From NCBI GenBank assembly GCA_028716025.1, contig JAQUQP010000001.1, forward strand, positions 4,228-68,227: a stretch of 64,000 bases of DNA. Direction: 5' to 3'. The DNA is from a bacterium (lineage in GTDB: Bacteria > UBA6262). The translations under genes were made by a program, and so were the position numbers. Below the pieces are notes generated by a model. The model was not told where the DNA came from. It saw only the letters and a program-made list of their open reading frames with translations, and did not search any database. Below, in pieces: positions 46,378 to 55,628 of this stretch (within the stretch, counting starts at the first letter, position 1; each line of letters starts with the position of its first letter).

Positions 46378-47736
46378 ATGGTTATAGCAAATAATATTTT
46401 GGAAACTATCGGCAGGACACCGCTGATAAAACTGAACAGCCTGGCTAAAGAAATTAAGTCGGTAATTTATGTTAAAGTTGAATTCTTTAATCCTGGCGGC
46501 AGTATCAAGGACCGTATCGGGCTAGCGATGATCGAAGCAGCTGAAAATACCGGCCTGCTAAAGCCGGGAGGGACTATTATAGAAGCCACGGCTGGTAATA
46601 CCGGTGTGGGACTGGCGTTGGTGGCGGCAGTGAAGAAATACCGTTGCATCTTTGTTATGCCTGACAAAATGAGCCAGGATAAGGTTAATCTTTTAAAAGC
46701 GTATGGCGCAGAAGTAGTGATCACCCCAACTTCTGTCCCGCCTGATTCCCCGGATAGTTATAACGGTGTGGCTGAACGGTTGTCCAGGGAAATTCCTGGG
46801 GCTTTCCGGCCTAACCAGTTTGCTAATCCGGATAATCCTCAAGCGCATTATTTTAGTACCGGACCGGAGATATGGAAAGATAGCGATGGGTTGGTAGACG
46901 TTTTTGTCGCCGGCATGGGTACAGGAGGTACAATTTCCGGCACAGCTAAATACTTGAAGGAAAAAAATCCCGGCATAGTAGTGGTAGGAGCTGATCCAGA
47001 AGGATCGATCCTCTCGGGGGACAGTCCGCATTCTTATAAAGTAGAAGGGATCGGTGAAGATTTTATCCCTAAGGCTTTTAACCGGCAGTTGGTTGATGAA
47101 ATGATCAGAGTAAACGATAAAGAATCTTTCAATATTGCCCGCCGGTTGGCTAGGGAAGAGGGTATTTTAGCCGGCGGATCGGCTGGGACAGCATTGGCAG
47201 GCGCCTTGAAATACGCGCAGCGCCTGGAACAACCTAAATTCATCGTAGTATTACTTCCCGATACAGGAAGGAACTATTTATCTAAAATATTTTCCGATAG
47301 CTGGATGCAAGAAAATGGTTTCTGGGAAGGGGCGGCGGTTAGAAGAGTAGCAGTAAAGAATATTCTATCGGTTAAACAGGAATTACCGGCTTTGATCTCG
47401 CTAAATCCCAAAGATAAATTGAATACTGCGGTTAAAGTGATGCATGCTTACAGCATCTCCCAATTGCCAGTCATAGACCACGGCCAGTTAGTCGGTAGTC
47501 TGGATGAAGCGTCGCTAATGAAATTTTCCCATGACAGTATTGATTTTGCCCAGCAGGAGATAGGTCCGGTAATGGGGAAAGCTCTCCCCGCTGTAGACGA
47601 AGAAACAGAAATAGGAGAAGCTTACCGGGTCTTACTTTCCGGAAGTACCGGAATAATTATTACCAGGAGCGGTTATCCATTAGGAGTGTTAACGAGGACC
47701 GACTTGATAAATTACTGGATAAGTCATAAGGAGTAG
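46378..47736 (+). CDS. Cystathionine beta-synthase with C-terminal CBS pair
   Basis: A 452-residue fold-type II PLP enzyme ([39 protein letters not shown]) followed by two CBS domains (about 340-450: NTAVKVMHAYSISQLPVIDHG and the final GVLTRTDLIN). Fusion to CBS domains fits cystathionine beta-synthase or an O-acetylserine-dependent relative, rather than cysteine synthase; adenosine nucleotides or SAM often bind such domains. It pairs with the gamma-enzyme two bases downstream. Confidence 0.9.
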   Translation: MVIANNILETIGRTPLIKLNSLAKEIKSVIYVKVEFFNPGGSIKDRIGLAMIEAAENTGLLKPGGTIIEATAGNTGVGLALVAAVKKYRCIFVMPDKMSQDKVNLLKAYGAEVVITPTSVPPDSPDSYNGVAERLSREIPGAFRPNQFANPDNPQAHYFSTGPEIWKDSDGLVDVFVAGMGTGGTISGTAKYLKEKNPGIVVVGADPEGSILSGDSPHSYKVEGIGEDFIPKAFNRQLVDEMIRVNDKESFNIARRLAREEGILAGGSAGTALAGALKYAQRLEQPKFIVVLLPDTGRNYLSKIFSDSWMQENGFWEGAAVRRVAVKNILSVKQELPALISLNPKDKLNTAVKVMHAYSISQLPVIDHGQLVGSLDEASLMKFSHDSIDFAQQEIGPVMGKALPAVDEETEIGEAYRVLLSGSTGIIITRSGYPLGVLTRTDLINYWISHKE

Positions 47737-47738
47737 AC

Positions 47739-48836
47739 ATGAAATTTACCACTAAAGCTATCCACTCAGGACAAAAACCTGATCCTCAAACCGGAGCAGT
47801 TATAGTCCCTGTATATCAAACCTCTACTTTTCAACAGGATGCTGTTGGTGAGCATAAAGGCTATGAATACTCGCGTACTGATAATCCGACCAGGAAAGCT
47901 TTAGAAGAGGTACTGGCTACCTTGGAATCCGGGAAATATGGACTGGCTTTTGCTTCGGGTGTGGCGGCGACCACTGCTGTATTTAATCTTTTGCAAAAAG
48001 GTGACCATATTATAGTAGGGGATGATATTTACGGTGGCACATACCGCCTTCTAGAAAAAGTATTCAAGCGCTGGGGATTACAAGTTACCTACGCTGATGT
48101 CGATGATCTTAACTCTTTTAATAAAGCGATCCAGAAGAACACTAAAATGGTCTGGATAGAAACTCCCACTAATCCACTTTTGAAAACGATCGATATTGGC
48201 AGGTTAGCAAAGAAACTAATAAATAGGAAGATATTACTGGCGGTTGATAATACCTTTGCCAGTCCATATTTCCAGCGTCCGCTGGAGCTGGGGGCGGATA
48301 TAGTGGTGCACAGTACTACCAAGTATTTAGCTGGCCATAGTGATGTGATAGGCGGGGCGGTCCTGACAAATAGGGAAGACTTGTATCAATCCCTTAAATT
48401 CTATCAGAATGCCGCTGGCGCAGTCCCCGGTATCTGGGATAGCTGGTTGGTTTTGCGTGGTGTAAAAACATTGTCTGTCCGGATGAGAGAGCATGACCGC
48501 AATGGCAAATACCTGGTAAAATTCCTGAGAAAACATACGCGGATTGAAAAAGTTTATTATCCGGGCTTCGGCGGGATGATCAGTTTTGAATTGAAAGGCG
48601 GTTTTCCAGCAGTAGAGAGAGCCCTGGCTAAGCTTAAAATATTCCTCTTGGCGGAAAGCTTGGGCGGGGTGGAATCACTGGTTTGCTATCCTCCTAGAAT
48701 GACCCATGGTTCGATCCCTAGTAAGGAGAGGCTTAAGAGAGGGATCAAAGATAACTTAATCAGGCTATCGGTCGGTATTGAAGATAAAACGGATTTAAAA
48801 GAAGATATTAAACAAGCTTTAAGTCAAGGTAGATAA
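47739..48836 (+). CDS. Cystathionine gamma-synthase / gamma-lyase family enzyme
   Basis: A 365-residue Cys/Met PLP enzyme (TKAIHSGQKPDPQTGAVIVP, YEYSRTDNPTR, FASGVAATT, HSTTKYLAGHSDVIGG, PRMTHGSIP). The family includes MetB (gamma-synthase) and MccB (gamma-lyase), not separable by eye. Placed next to a cystathionine beta-synthase, a gamma-lyase completing homocysteine-to-cysteine conversion is favoured; with MetX present, a synthase is also possible. Confidence 0.9.
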   Translation: MKFTTKAIHSGQKPDPQTGAVIVPVYQTSTFQQDAVGEHKGYEYSRTDNPTRKALEEVLATLESGKYGLAFASGVAATTAVFNLLQKGDHIIVGDDIYGGTYRLLEKVFKRWGLQVTYADVDDLNSFNKAIQKNTKMVWIETPTNPLLKTIDIGRLAKKLINRKILLAVDNTFASPYFQRPLELGADIVVHSTTKYLAGHSDVIGGAVLTNREDLYQSLKFYQNAAGAVPGIWDSWLVLRGVKTLSVRMREHDRNGKYLVKFLRKHTRIEKVYYPGFGGMISFELKGGFPAVERALAKLKIFLLAESLGGVESLVCYPPRMTHGSIPSKERLKRGIKDNLIRLSVGIEDKTDLKEDIKQALSQGR

Positions 48837-48921
48837 AAGTCAATAAAATCAAGAGCTTGCCGCTTCTCCGGAAAGAAGAAAAGTGTTACAAAGGTAATAG
48901 GTGGGGGTAGTTATTAATCAC

Positions 48922-48951
48922 TTGACATAGGGTGGGGGGGTATGGTATGTT
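48922..48951 (+). promoter_or_regulatory. Copper-operon promoter with CsoR-type operator
   Basis: -35 TTGACA (48922-48927), spacer 18 bp, -10 TATGTT (48946-48951). The spacer reads TAGGGTGGGGGGGTATGG, the G-tract pattern of CsoR operators (complement ATACCCCCCC). Binding of apo-CsoR here would block RNA polymerase. The rest of the 48837-48971 gap shows nothing else clear. Confidence 0.75.
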
Positions 48952-48971
48952 TATACTGGGAGGTACAGCCT

Positions 48972-49271
48972 ATGACTAAATCAAAGAAAGCCCAGCAGAC
49001 GACACATAATGAGCAATTGGAGTTTTTAAGAAAGATCGAGGGGCAAATTCGCGGGATTCAGAAGATGATCGAGGAAAAGCGTTATTGTGTAGATATTATG
49101 ACGCAATTACACTCGATCATTGGCGCTTTGTATCGCATTGAGAATGAAATATTCAAAAAGCATATTAATGGCTGCGTGATTAATTGTTTACAGGGAAAAT
49201 CGGAAGTGGAAAAGCAGAAGAAGATAGAAGAAATAGTGGATTTGATCGCGAGGTTCAGGAAGGCAGCTTAA
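48972..49271 (+). CDS. csoR: CsoR-family copper-sensing repressor
   Basis: A 99-residue four-helix repressor of the CsoR/RcnR family. The Cu(I) ligands follow the C-x24-H-x3-C arrangement: Cys39, His64, Cys68. With Cu(I) it leaves the DNA and the operon is expressed. An upstream in-frame ATG (48942) would overlap the operator and -10 box, so ATG 48972 with GGGAGGT is chosen. It is the first gene before the efflux genes. Confidence 0.93.
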   Translation: MTKSKKAQQTTHNEQLEFLRKIEGQIRGIQKMIEEKRYCVDIMTQLHSIIGALYRIENEIFKKHINGCVINCLQGKSEVEKQKKIEEIVDLIARFRKAA

Positions 49272-49272
49272 A

Positions 49273-50520
49273 ATGCGGTGGAAATTAGTAATAACGGTTT
49301 CTATTCTGTTAGGGCAGATTGGCTTGCTTAGAGCTGCTGACCAGCAAGTTCTTTCACTATCTGAGGTGGTCACAGCCGCTTTAATAAATAATCCCCGGTT
49401 AAAAGCCGCACAGCAAAAGCTTAAAGCCAGTCAAAGCCGGGTAAAGTCAGCCTATGGCTTGCCAGATCCGTGGGTAGGATTAGAATACCAGAATGTGCCC
49501 AAAGGGACCACCCGTTTCCAGGACGCAGATATGAAGATGTATACCATTTCCCAAGAGATCCCATGGCCTGGCAAACTTTCCTTAAAAGCTAAGGCGAACC
49601 TGAGCCAGTCCGGCATTATTGAAGCTGAATATAAGGCTAAGGAAAGGGATATTATTGCCCAGGTCAAAAAGGCCTATTACGAACTTTATCTAGCCTATAA
49701 GTTGATCGATATAAATAAGGAAAACTCAGCCTTAGCAGAGCAAATAGTAAAAGTGGCTGAGCGTAAATACACGGTTAGCAAGGCCAGCCTGGCAGAAGTG
49801 CTTAAAATGCAGGTTGAAGCGGCTAAATTAAATAATCAGCTGATAACGCTGGAGAATCAAAAACAAGTTGCCCAAGCTAAGCTTAACACTCTGTTAAATC
49901 GTGATGTCTCCACAGAAACTGGTATCCCTGAATACCAGGAAGAAAAATCTTTCCAATATTCCCTTGAAGACTTATACCGCCTGATGAAGATCAACCAACC
50001 CGAGCTACTTGGCGCAGCAGCGGCTATTAAACAGAGCAGCCTTAACCTTTCCCTGAGTAGACATGAATACTTGCCTGATTTTATGCTGACGTATAAACAG
50101 CGTTTTGACACCGGTGATATGGCCAATGGTTGGGATGGTATGTTCAATGTTACGGTACCATTATGGTTCTGGCAGAAGCAGAATAATATGGTAAATGAAA
50201 TGCAGGCAGAAAAAGAAATGGCAGTAGCAGATTATGAATCTATGGAAAACATGGCTCTCCTGGAAGTAAAGCAAATGTACCTGAAGCTTGATGCGGCACA
50301 ACGGCAGATAGATTTGACAAAAAACAGTATCCTGCCCCAGGCGGAACAAGTGTTAAAAATATCCCGTACCGGTTATGAGTCAGATAAAGTAGAGTTCTTG
50401 GACCTGCTGGACAGCCAAAGAATGTACCTGGAGGCAGAGCAGGATTATTATATGAGCCTGGTGGACTATCAAATGACTAAAGCAGAATTGGAACAAATAG
50501 TGGGGGTGGACTTACCATGA
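49273..50520 (+). CDS. TolC/CusC-type outer-membrane efflux protein
   Basis: A 415-residue protein with a signal peptide and two outer-membrane efflux repeats (LSEVVTAALINNPRLKAAQQ near residue 27 and LYRLMKINQPELLGAAAA near 235). It is the outer channel of the tripartite system encoded by this and the next two genes. One base separates it from csoR and it overlaps the CusB-like gene by four. Confidence 0.9.
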   Translation: MRWKLVITVSILLGQIGLLRAADQQVLSLSEVVTAALINNPRLKAAQQKLKASQSRVKSAYGLPDPWVGLEYQNVPKGTTRFQDADMKMYTISQEIPWPGKLSLKAKANLSQSGIIEAEYKAKERDIIAQVKKAYYELYLAYKLIDINKENSALAEQIVKVAERKYTVSKASLAEVLKMQVEAAKLNNQLITLENQKQVAQAKLNTLLNRDVSTETGIPEYQEEKSFQYSLEDLYRLMKINQPELLGAAAAIKQSSLNLSLSRHEYLPDFMLTYKQRFDTGDMANGWDGMFNVTVPLWFWQKQNNMVNEMQAEKEMAVADYESMENMALLEVKQMYLKLDAAQRQIDLTKNSILPQAEQVLKISRTGYESDKVEFLDLLDSQRMYLEAEQDYYMSLVDYQMTKAELEQIVGVDLP

Positions 50521-51617
50521 AAAAACTAATAATATTGTTACTGGCTTTGCTATTGGTGATTGCCGGGATAGTTTTGTATAAATATAAATCAGGAGGACAA
50601 CCGGCTGGTAAAAAAGTTTTGTTTTACCGGAACCCGATGAATCCTGAGATCACCTCTCCAGTAGCAATGAAAGATTCCATGGGCATGGACTATGTCCCAG
50701 TGTATGAGGAAGAAACAAAAGAGAAAAAAGTCCTCTATTACCGTAATCCCATGAATCCTAAAATTACCTCTCCGGTCGCGATGAAGGATTCTATGGGTAT
50801 GGATTATATACCGGTATATGAAGAAGAACAGAAATCAGCCGGGTCTGCGGCGGGAGTGAATATTACCGCGGAAAAACAGCAATTAATAGGGATCACTAAA
50901 GAGACCGTGCAGATAAGAAATCTAATAAAGGAGATCAGTACTGTAGGAAAAGTAGCCTATGACCCTGACCTTTATGTTGCCCAACAGGAATACCTGGAAG
51001 TGATCAAATTGAATAAGATGGACAGCGACCTGACGGCTGCAGTGGAAAGAAAACTGTATTTAATGGGTATGAGCCAAGAGCAAATAAAACAACTGGCTGA
51101 ACAAGGAAAACCGCAGGAAAATCTTTACCTGCCGTCAAACAACAATATTGCCTGGGTATATAGCCCGGTTTATGAATCTGACCTGTCTTTAGTTAAACCG
51201 GGATTACCTATTGAAGTTACGACTAAGGCTTATCCAGGAGAGACATACACTGGAAAGATCGTTGCTTTAAGTCCAGTGCTTGACCCGAAGACCAGGGCAG
51301 TGCAGGCGCGGGCTGAGGTAACGGATACCGGTCATAAACTAAAACCAGAGATGTACGTTAACGTGCGTATACTGGTGCCCTTAGGAGAAAAGCTGGCAGT
51401 GAGCGAGGAAGCAGTAATGGATACCGGAGAGCGCACTGTTGTTTTTGTCGCTTTGCCTGATGGCTATTTTGAGACTAGGAATATAAAACTGGGGCAAAAG
51501 GCGCAGGGATATTATGAAGTCCTGAACGGCTTAAAAGCCGGGGAAGAGGTAGCAGCCGCTGGTAATTTCTTTATTGATTCTGAGAGCAAGTTAAAAGCAG
51601 TGCCTGCAACAAAATAG
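50517..51617 (+). CDS. CusB-like membrane fusion protein with duplicated N-terminal metal-binding-type domain
   Basis: A 366-residue periplasmic adaptor with an N-terminal anchor. Residues 33-66 and 72-104 are near-identical copies of a heavy-metal-binding-domain-like segment (YRNPMNPxITSPVAMKDSMGMDYVPVY). The usual Cys and His of this domain are replaced, but methionines remain (PM, AM, SMGM), fitting Cu(I) or Ag(I). The rest is a HlyD/CusB barrel and lipoyl region. It links the RND pump to the outer channel. Confidence 0.9.
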   Translation: MKKLIILLLALLLVIAGIVLYKYKSGGQPAGKKVLFYRNPMNPEITSPVAMKDSMGMDYVPVYEEETKEKKVLYYRNPMNPKITSPVAMKDSMGMDYIPVYEEEQKSAGSAAGVNITAEKQQLIGITKETVQIRNLIKEISTVGKVAYDPDLYVAQQEYLEVIKLNKMDSDLTAAVERKLYLMGMSQEQIKQLAEQGKPQENLYLPSNNNIAWVYSPVYESDLSLVKPGLPIEVTTKAYPGETYTGKIVALSPVLDPKTRAVQARAEVTDTGHKLKPEMYVNVRILVPLGEKLAVSEEAVMDTGERTVVFVALPDGYFETRNIKLGQKAQGYYEVLNGLKAGEEVAAAGNFFIDSESKLKAVPATK

Positions 51618-51624
51618 AGGGTTT

Positions 51625-54600
51625 ATGAACAGATTTATCAATAGGATCATAGAGTCGTGCGCTAATAATAGAATTACTGTCTTCATCGTCGTCAGCATGG
51701 CTGTGTTGGGCGGGTATTATGCTATGACCCATTTACCCTTGGACGCGATCCCGGACCTCTCCGATACCCAGGTTATTGTATTCGCTAAATGGGACCGTCC
51801 GCCGCAGATCATTGAAGATCAGGTAACGTATCCTATTACTACCGCTTTACTCGGAGCGCCGGGGGTTAAGGATATCCGCGGTTTTTCTGATTATGGTTTT
51901 TCTTATGTCTACGTGATCTTTAATGACGGGACTGATGTTTACTGGGCGCGCTCGCGGGTACTGGAATATCTTTCTAAAGTAATGCCGCAGCTGCCGCCGG
52001 ATGTGCAGGTGGAATTAGGGCCTGACGCCACTGGTGTTGGCTGGGTTTATGAATACGCGCTGGTTGATGAGAGCGGGAAGCATTCTTTAGCAGACCTTAC
52101 CTCCTTCCAGAAATGGCATTTAAAATATGCTTTGCAGTCAGTAAAAGGTGTATCTGAAGTAGCTACGATCGGCGGGATGGTCAAGCAGTATCAGGTTGTA
52201 GTTGATCCTAATGCTCTTTTGGCTTACCAGATCCCTCTCAATGATGTGGTAATAGCTCTGCAGAAGTCTAATCAGGAAGTTGGTACCCGTTTATTAGAGA
52301 TCACTGGCAAAGAATATATGGTGACGGTCAAAGGATATCTGGCCTCAATAGCTGACATTGAACAAGTAGTCCTGATGAAAGATAAGAATGGAATACCGGT
52401 GCGGATCAAGGATGTGGCCAGGGTCCAGCTGGGACCTGATATCCGGCGGGGAGTAGCTGAACTTGACGGGCAGGGTGAAGTTGTTGGCGGAATAGTAGTG
52501 ATGAGATATAAGGAAAATGCCCTGGATGTGATCAAACGGGTCAAACAGAAATTAAACGAGATACAGTTGCCGGAAGGCGTAAAACTGGTGGTCACCTATG
52601 ACCGCTCTGAGCTTATTCATAAAGCCATCAATACGCTGAAAAAAGAATTATTCCAGGAAATGGCCGTGGTCAGCTTGATCATTTTTGTTTTCCTGCTGCA
52701 TTTCTCTTCTTCCCTGGTCCCGATAGTTACCTTGCCGATCGCGGTGATCATATCGTTCATCCCGATGTATTTTATGGGCCTGACTTCCAATGTCATGAGC
52801 TTAGGCGGCATTGCGATTGCCATCGGAGCCATGGTAGATGCCTCTATTGTCGTAGTGGAAAATTCTCATAAGAAGTTATCTGCCTGGACTGAATCAGGAA
52901 AAAAAGAACCTTACCGGAAAATATTACTGGAGGCGGTGAAAGAAGTAGGGGCTCCTTCATTTTTCTCGTTACTGGTGATCTCGGTCTCTTTTATACCGAT
53001 CTTTACACTGGAAGGATATGAAGGGAGGCTGTTTAAACCCTTGGCCTTTACCAAGAACTTTGCCATGATGTTTGCTGCGATCCTGGCAATAACCCTGGTG
53101 CCGGCGATAATTTTTGCTTTTATCCGTCCGGAACCGTTTACCTTCAGGCTCCAATGGTTAGCTCGGTTATTAAACAGGATCTTTGTTGGCAAGATACACG
53201 CTGAGGAAAATCATCCTGTCAGCCGGTTCCTATTCAGGATTTATGACCCTGTTGTTCATTTTGTCTTGCGTCGTCCGCGAACCATCGTGGCCATAGCTGC
53301 GGCAGCATTCCTTATTACTATGCCGTTCTTTTTCAAGATCGGCAAAGAATTCATGCCGCCTTTAAACGAAGGCACGATCCTTTATATGCCGACTACACCG
53401 CCGGGTATTTCCGTCACCGAAGCTACAAAACTACTGCAGGTGCAGGACAAGATATTGAAGACTTTCCCGGAAGTTACCAGTGTCTTTGGCAAAGCCGGAC
53501 GTGCTGACACTTCGACTGATCCTGCGCCATATTCCATGATGGAGACTGTGGTTGTGCTTAAACCGCAGAACGAATGGCGGCACGCTGACCGTTGGTATTC
53601 GAATATCCTCCCTAAATTTATGCAAGCGCCTTTACGGCTGGTCTGGCCGGACCGGATGTCCTGGGAAGAGTTGATCCAGGAAATGGATGAGAAACTGCAA
53701 TTGCCTGGACAGGTAAATGCCTGGACTATGCCGATCAAGGCGCGTATTGACATGTTGACTACCGGTGTGCGCACTCCCATCGGGATAAAGATCTATGGTG
53801 ACGATTTGAGGACAATAGAGAATATCGGCCAGGAGATCGAGCAACAGCTAAGGCCAGTATCTGGCACCAGGAGTATTTATGCGGAAAGGACTTCCGGCGG
53901 CTATTTTGTCAATTTTAATTTAAAACGGGACCAAATCGCCAGGTATGGATTGACTATCGAAGATATACAAATGACCCTGATGGCGGCATTGGGCGGCGAG
54001 AATGTCACCCAGACCATTGAAGGCCGCGAACGCTATCCGGTGAATGTCCGCTACCCGCGCGAATTACGGGATGATCCGGAGAAAATAAAGCGTATTTATA
54101 TTCCTACTCCTGCCGGCGCTGCTATCCCCATAGAGGAAGTAGCCGATATAACACTGACTACCGGGCCTTCTATGATCCGGGACGAAAATGGACGGTTAGC
54201 TGGCTATGTATATATTGATGTAGCCAACCGGGATATCGGCAGTTATGTTGATGAAGCGAAGAGCATGCTCAAAAAGAATGTATCCTTGCCAACCGGTTAT
54301 TCCCTGGTATTCAGCGGACAGTATGAATTTATGGAACGGGTAAAGCAACGGATGAAACTGGTCCTGCCGCTGACATTGTTCATTGTCTTTTTCCTGCTGC
54401 ACATTAATACGCGCAGCTATGTTAAAACATTTATTGTCTTGCTGGCAGTGCCATTTTCCCTGATCGGCGTGGTTTGGATACTTTATTTATTGAACTATAA
54501 CCTGAGCATCGGGGTTTGGGTAGGAATAATAGCTTTACTGGGGGTGGACGCGGAGACTGGCGTGTTTATGCTGCTCTACCTTGATCTGGCTTATGAAGAT

Positions 54601-54882
54601 ATGAAAAAGGCCGGCCGATTGAATACCTTGGCAGACCTGAAAGAAGCTATCATCCATGGCGCAGTGAGACGTATCCGTCCGAAGATGATGACTGTCGGTA
54701 CCACCTTTATCGGCTTGTTGCCGATCATGTGGGCGCAGACTTATGAGTTAGGCGCGGATGTGACCAAAAGGATCGCCGCGCCGATGGTAGGGGGAATATT
54801 CACATCCTTCGCAATGGAACTGATCGTTTACCCGGCGATATATTTTCTATGGAAAAAGAAAGGCATAATAAAGGAGAAATAA
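51625..54882 (+). CDS. cusA: CusA/CzcA-type heavy-metal RND efflux transporter
   Basis: A 1085-residue heavy-metal-efflux RND pump. NRFINRIIESCANNRITV start, DAIPDLSDTQVIV block, GAMVDASIVVVEN in TM4, and a second-half GVDAETGVFMLLYLDLAYE. Charged residues of the proton relay in HME-RND pumps occur in these segments. The methionine-rich cleft (PPLNEGTILYMPTTPPGIS, TDPAPYSMMET) and the CsoR operator point to Cu/Ag rather than Zn/Co/Cd. Confidence 0.93.
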   Translation: MNRFINRIIESCANNRITVFIVVSMAVLGGYYAMTHLPLDAIPDLSDTQVIVFAKWDRPPQIIEDQVTYPITTALLGAPGVKDIRGFSDYGFSYVYVIFNDGTDVYWARSRVLEYLSKVMPQLPPDVQVELGPDATGVGWVYEYALVDESGKHSLADLTSFQKWHLKYALQSVKGVSEVATIGGMVKQYQVVVDPNALLAYQIPLNDVVIALQKSNQEVGTRLLEITGKEYMVTVKGYLASIADIEQVVLMKDKNGIPVRIKDVARVQLGPDIRRGVAELDGQGEVVGGIVVMRYKENALDVIKRVKQKLNEIQLPEGVKLVVTYDRSELIHKAINTLKKELFQEMAVVSLIIFVFLLHFSSSLVPIVTLPIAVIISFIPMYFMGLTSNVMSLGGIAIAIGAMVDASIVVVENSHKKLSAWTESGKKEPYRKILLEAVKEVGAPSFFSLLVISVSFIPIFTLEGYEGRLFKPLAFTKNFAMMFAAILAITLVPAIIFAFIRPEPFTFRLQWLARLLNRIFVGKIHAEENHPVSRFLFRIYDPVVHFVLRRPRTIVAIAAAAFLITMPFFFKIGKEFMPPLNEGTILYMPTTPPGISVTEATKLLQVQDKILKTFPEVTSVFGKAGRADTSTDPAPYSMMETVVVLKPQNEWRHADRWYSNILPKFMQAPLRLVWPDRMSWEELIQEMDEKLQLPGQVNAWTMPIKARIDMLTTGVRTPIGIKIYGDDLRTIENIGQEIEQQLRPVSGTRSIYAERTSGGYFVNFNLKRDQIARYGLTIEDIQMTLMAALGGENVTQTIEGRERYPVNVRYPRELRDDPEKIKRIYIPTPAGAAIPIEEVADITLTTGPSMIRDENGRLAGYVYIDVANRDIGSYVDEAKSMLKKNVSLPTGYSLVFSGQYEFMERVKQRMKLVLPLTLFIVFFLLHINTRSYVKTFIVLLAVPFSLIGVVWILYLLNYNLSIGVWVGIIALLGVDAETGVFMLLYLDLAYEDMKKAGRLNTLADLKEAIIHGAVRRIRPKMMTVGTTFIGLLPIMWAQTYELGADVTKRIAAPMVGGIFTSFAMELIVYPAIYFLWKKKGIIKEK

Positions 54883-54907
54883 GTCAATAAAAAGAAGAAG
54901 GAGCAGA

Positions 54908-54936
54908 TTTACTTTATTCCAGGGATGTTCTATACT
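54908..54936 (+). promoter_or_regulatory. Possible promoter of the YHS-cupredoxin gene
   Basis: -35 TTTACT (54908-54913), 17-bp spacer, -10 TATACT (54931-54936), 26 nt before ATG 54963. The gene may thus be expressed independently of the efflux operon. Confidence 0.5.
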
Positions 54937-54962
54937 AATTTTAAAATACTGAGGAGGGATAT

Positions 54963-55538
54963 ATGAGGAAAGTAATAATGATCTTGCTGTTATTGTTGAG
55001 TGCGACGTTGACCCTGGCTGCTGATATGGGTGGGCAGACATGCCCCGTTACTGGGGAGAAGATGGATCCTAAGACAGCGATAAATTATGAATACAAAGGT
55101 AATACGTATACTTTTTGCTGCGCTGGTTGTGTGGACCAGTTTAAAAAAGACCCGGCAAAGTATATCGCTGCTCTGCCGCCTTTATCCGGTACGGTAAAAG
55201 ATGGGGTAAGGGAAATTACCGTGACAGCCAAAAAATATGAGTTTTCGCCTGATCCGATCGGGGTAAAACAAGGAGAAAAGGTACGATTGAAAATAACCGC
55301 AACTGATACGGATCATGGATTCGGAGTACAGGAATATAAAATCGACCAGAAATTGCCAATTGGCAAAGAGCAGATAGTGGAATTTACGGCTGACCAGGCA
55401 GGAACTTTTATTGTTAAGTGTACTGTCTTTTGCGGCTTTGGCCATGGCAGTATGAAAGGGCGGCTGATAGTACAGCCACCACAGGAAAAGATGAATATGC
55501 CGGAACATTCAGGGATGGGGAAAAGTCATAAAATGTAA
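54963..55538 (+). CDS. Secreted YHS-cupredoxin fusion with a complete CuA-type site
   Basis: A 191-residue exported protein (signal ending near LAAD). A YHS domain (Cys27; Cys52, 53, 56) leads into a cupredoxin domain. Its C-terminal motif C-x3-C-x3-H-x2-M (Cys153, Cys157, His161, Met164) plus His118 (TDTDHGF) is the full ligand set of the binuclear CuA centre of cytochrome oxidase subunit II and nitrous oxide reductase. The tail is Met/His rich. It lacks membrane helices after the signal. A periplasmic copper carrier or electron carrier is inferred. SD GAGGAGG. Confidence 0.88.
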   Translation: MRKVIMILLLLLSATLTLAADMGGQTCPVTGEKMDPKTAINYEYKGNTYTFCCAGCVDQFKKDPAKYIAALPPLSGTVKDGVREITVTAKKYEFSPDPIGVKQGEKVRLKITATDTDHGFGVQEYKIDQKLPIGKEQIVEFTADQAGTFIVKCTVFCGFGHGSMKGRLIVQPPQEKMNMPEHSGMGKSHKM

Positions 55539-55544
55539 TTAAGG

Positions 55545-55572
55545 CAGGAGGCTTTATAGCCTCCTGTTTCTT
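55545..55572 (+). terminator. Intrinsic terminator after the YHS-cupredoxin gene
   Basis: CAGGAGGC (55545-55552) pairs with GCCTCCTG (55559-55566), loop TTTATA, followed by TTTCTT. Confidence 0.8.
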
Positions 55573-55582
55573 AATTTAATAC

Positions 55583-55611
55583 TTGACAAGATTGGTCATA
55601 TATAGTATACT
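55583..55611 (+). promoter_or_regulatory. Sigma70-like promoter of the IscR-like/IscS operon
   Basis: -35 TTGACA (55583-55588), 17-bp spacer, -10 TATACT (55606-55611); predicted leader about 11 nt. The TAGATAGAGAT word of the sulfur island is absent here. Confidence 0.8.
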
Positions 55612-55628
55612 GTAACTAGAGGTAAAGG

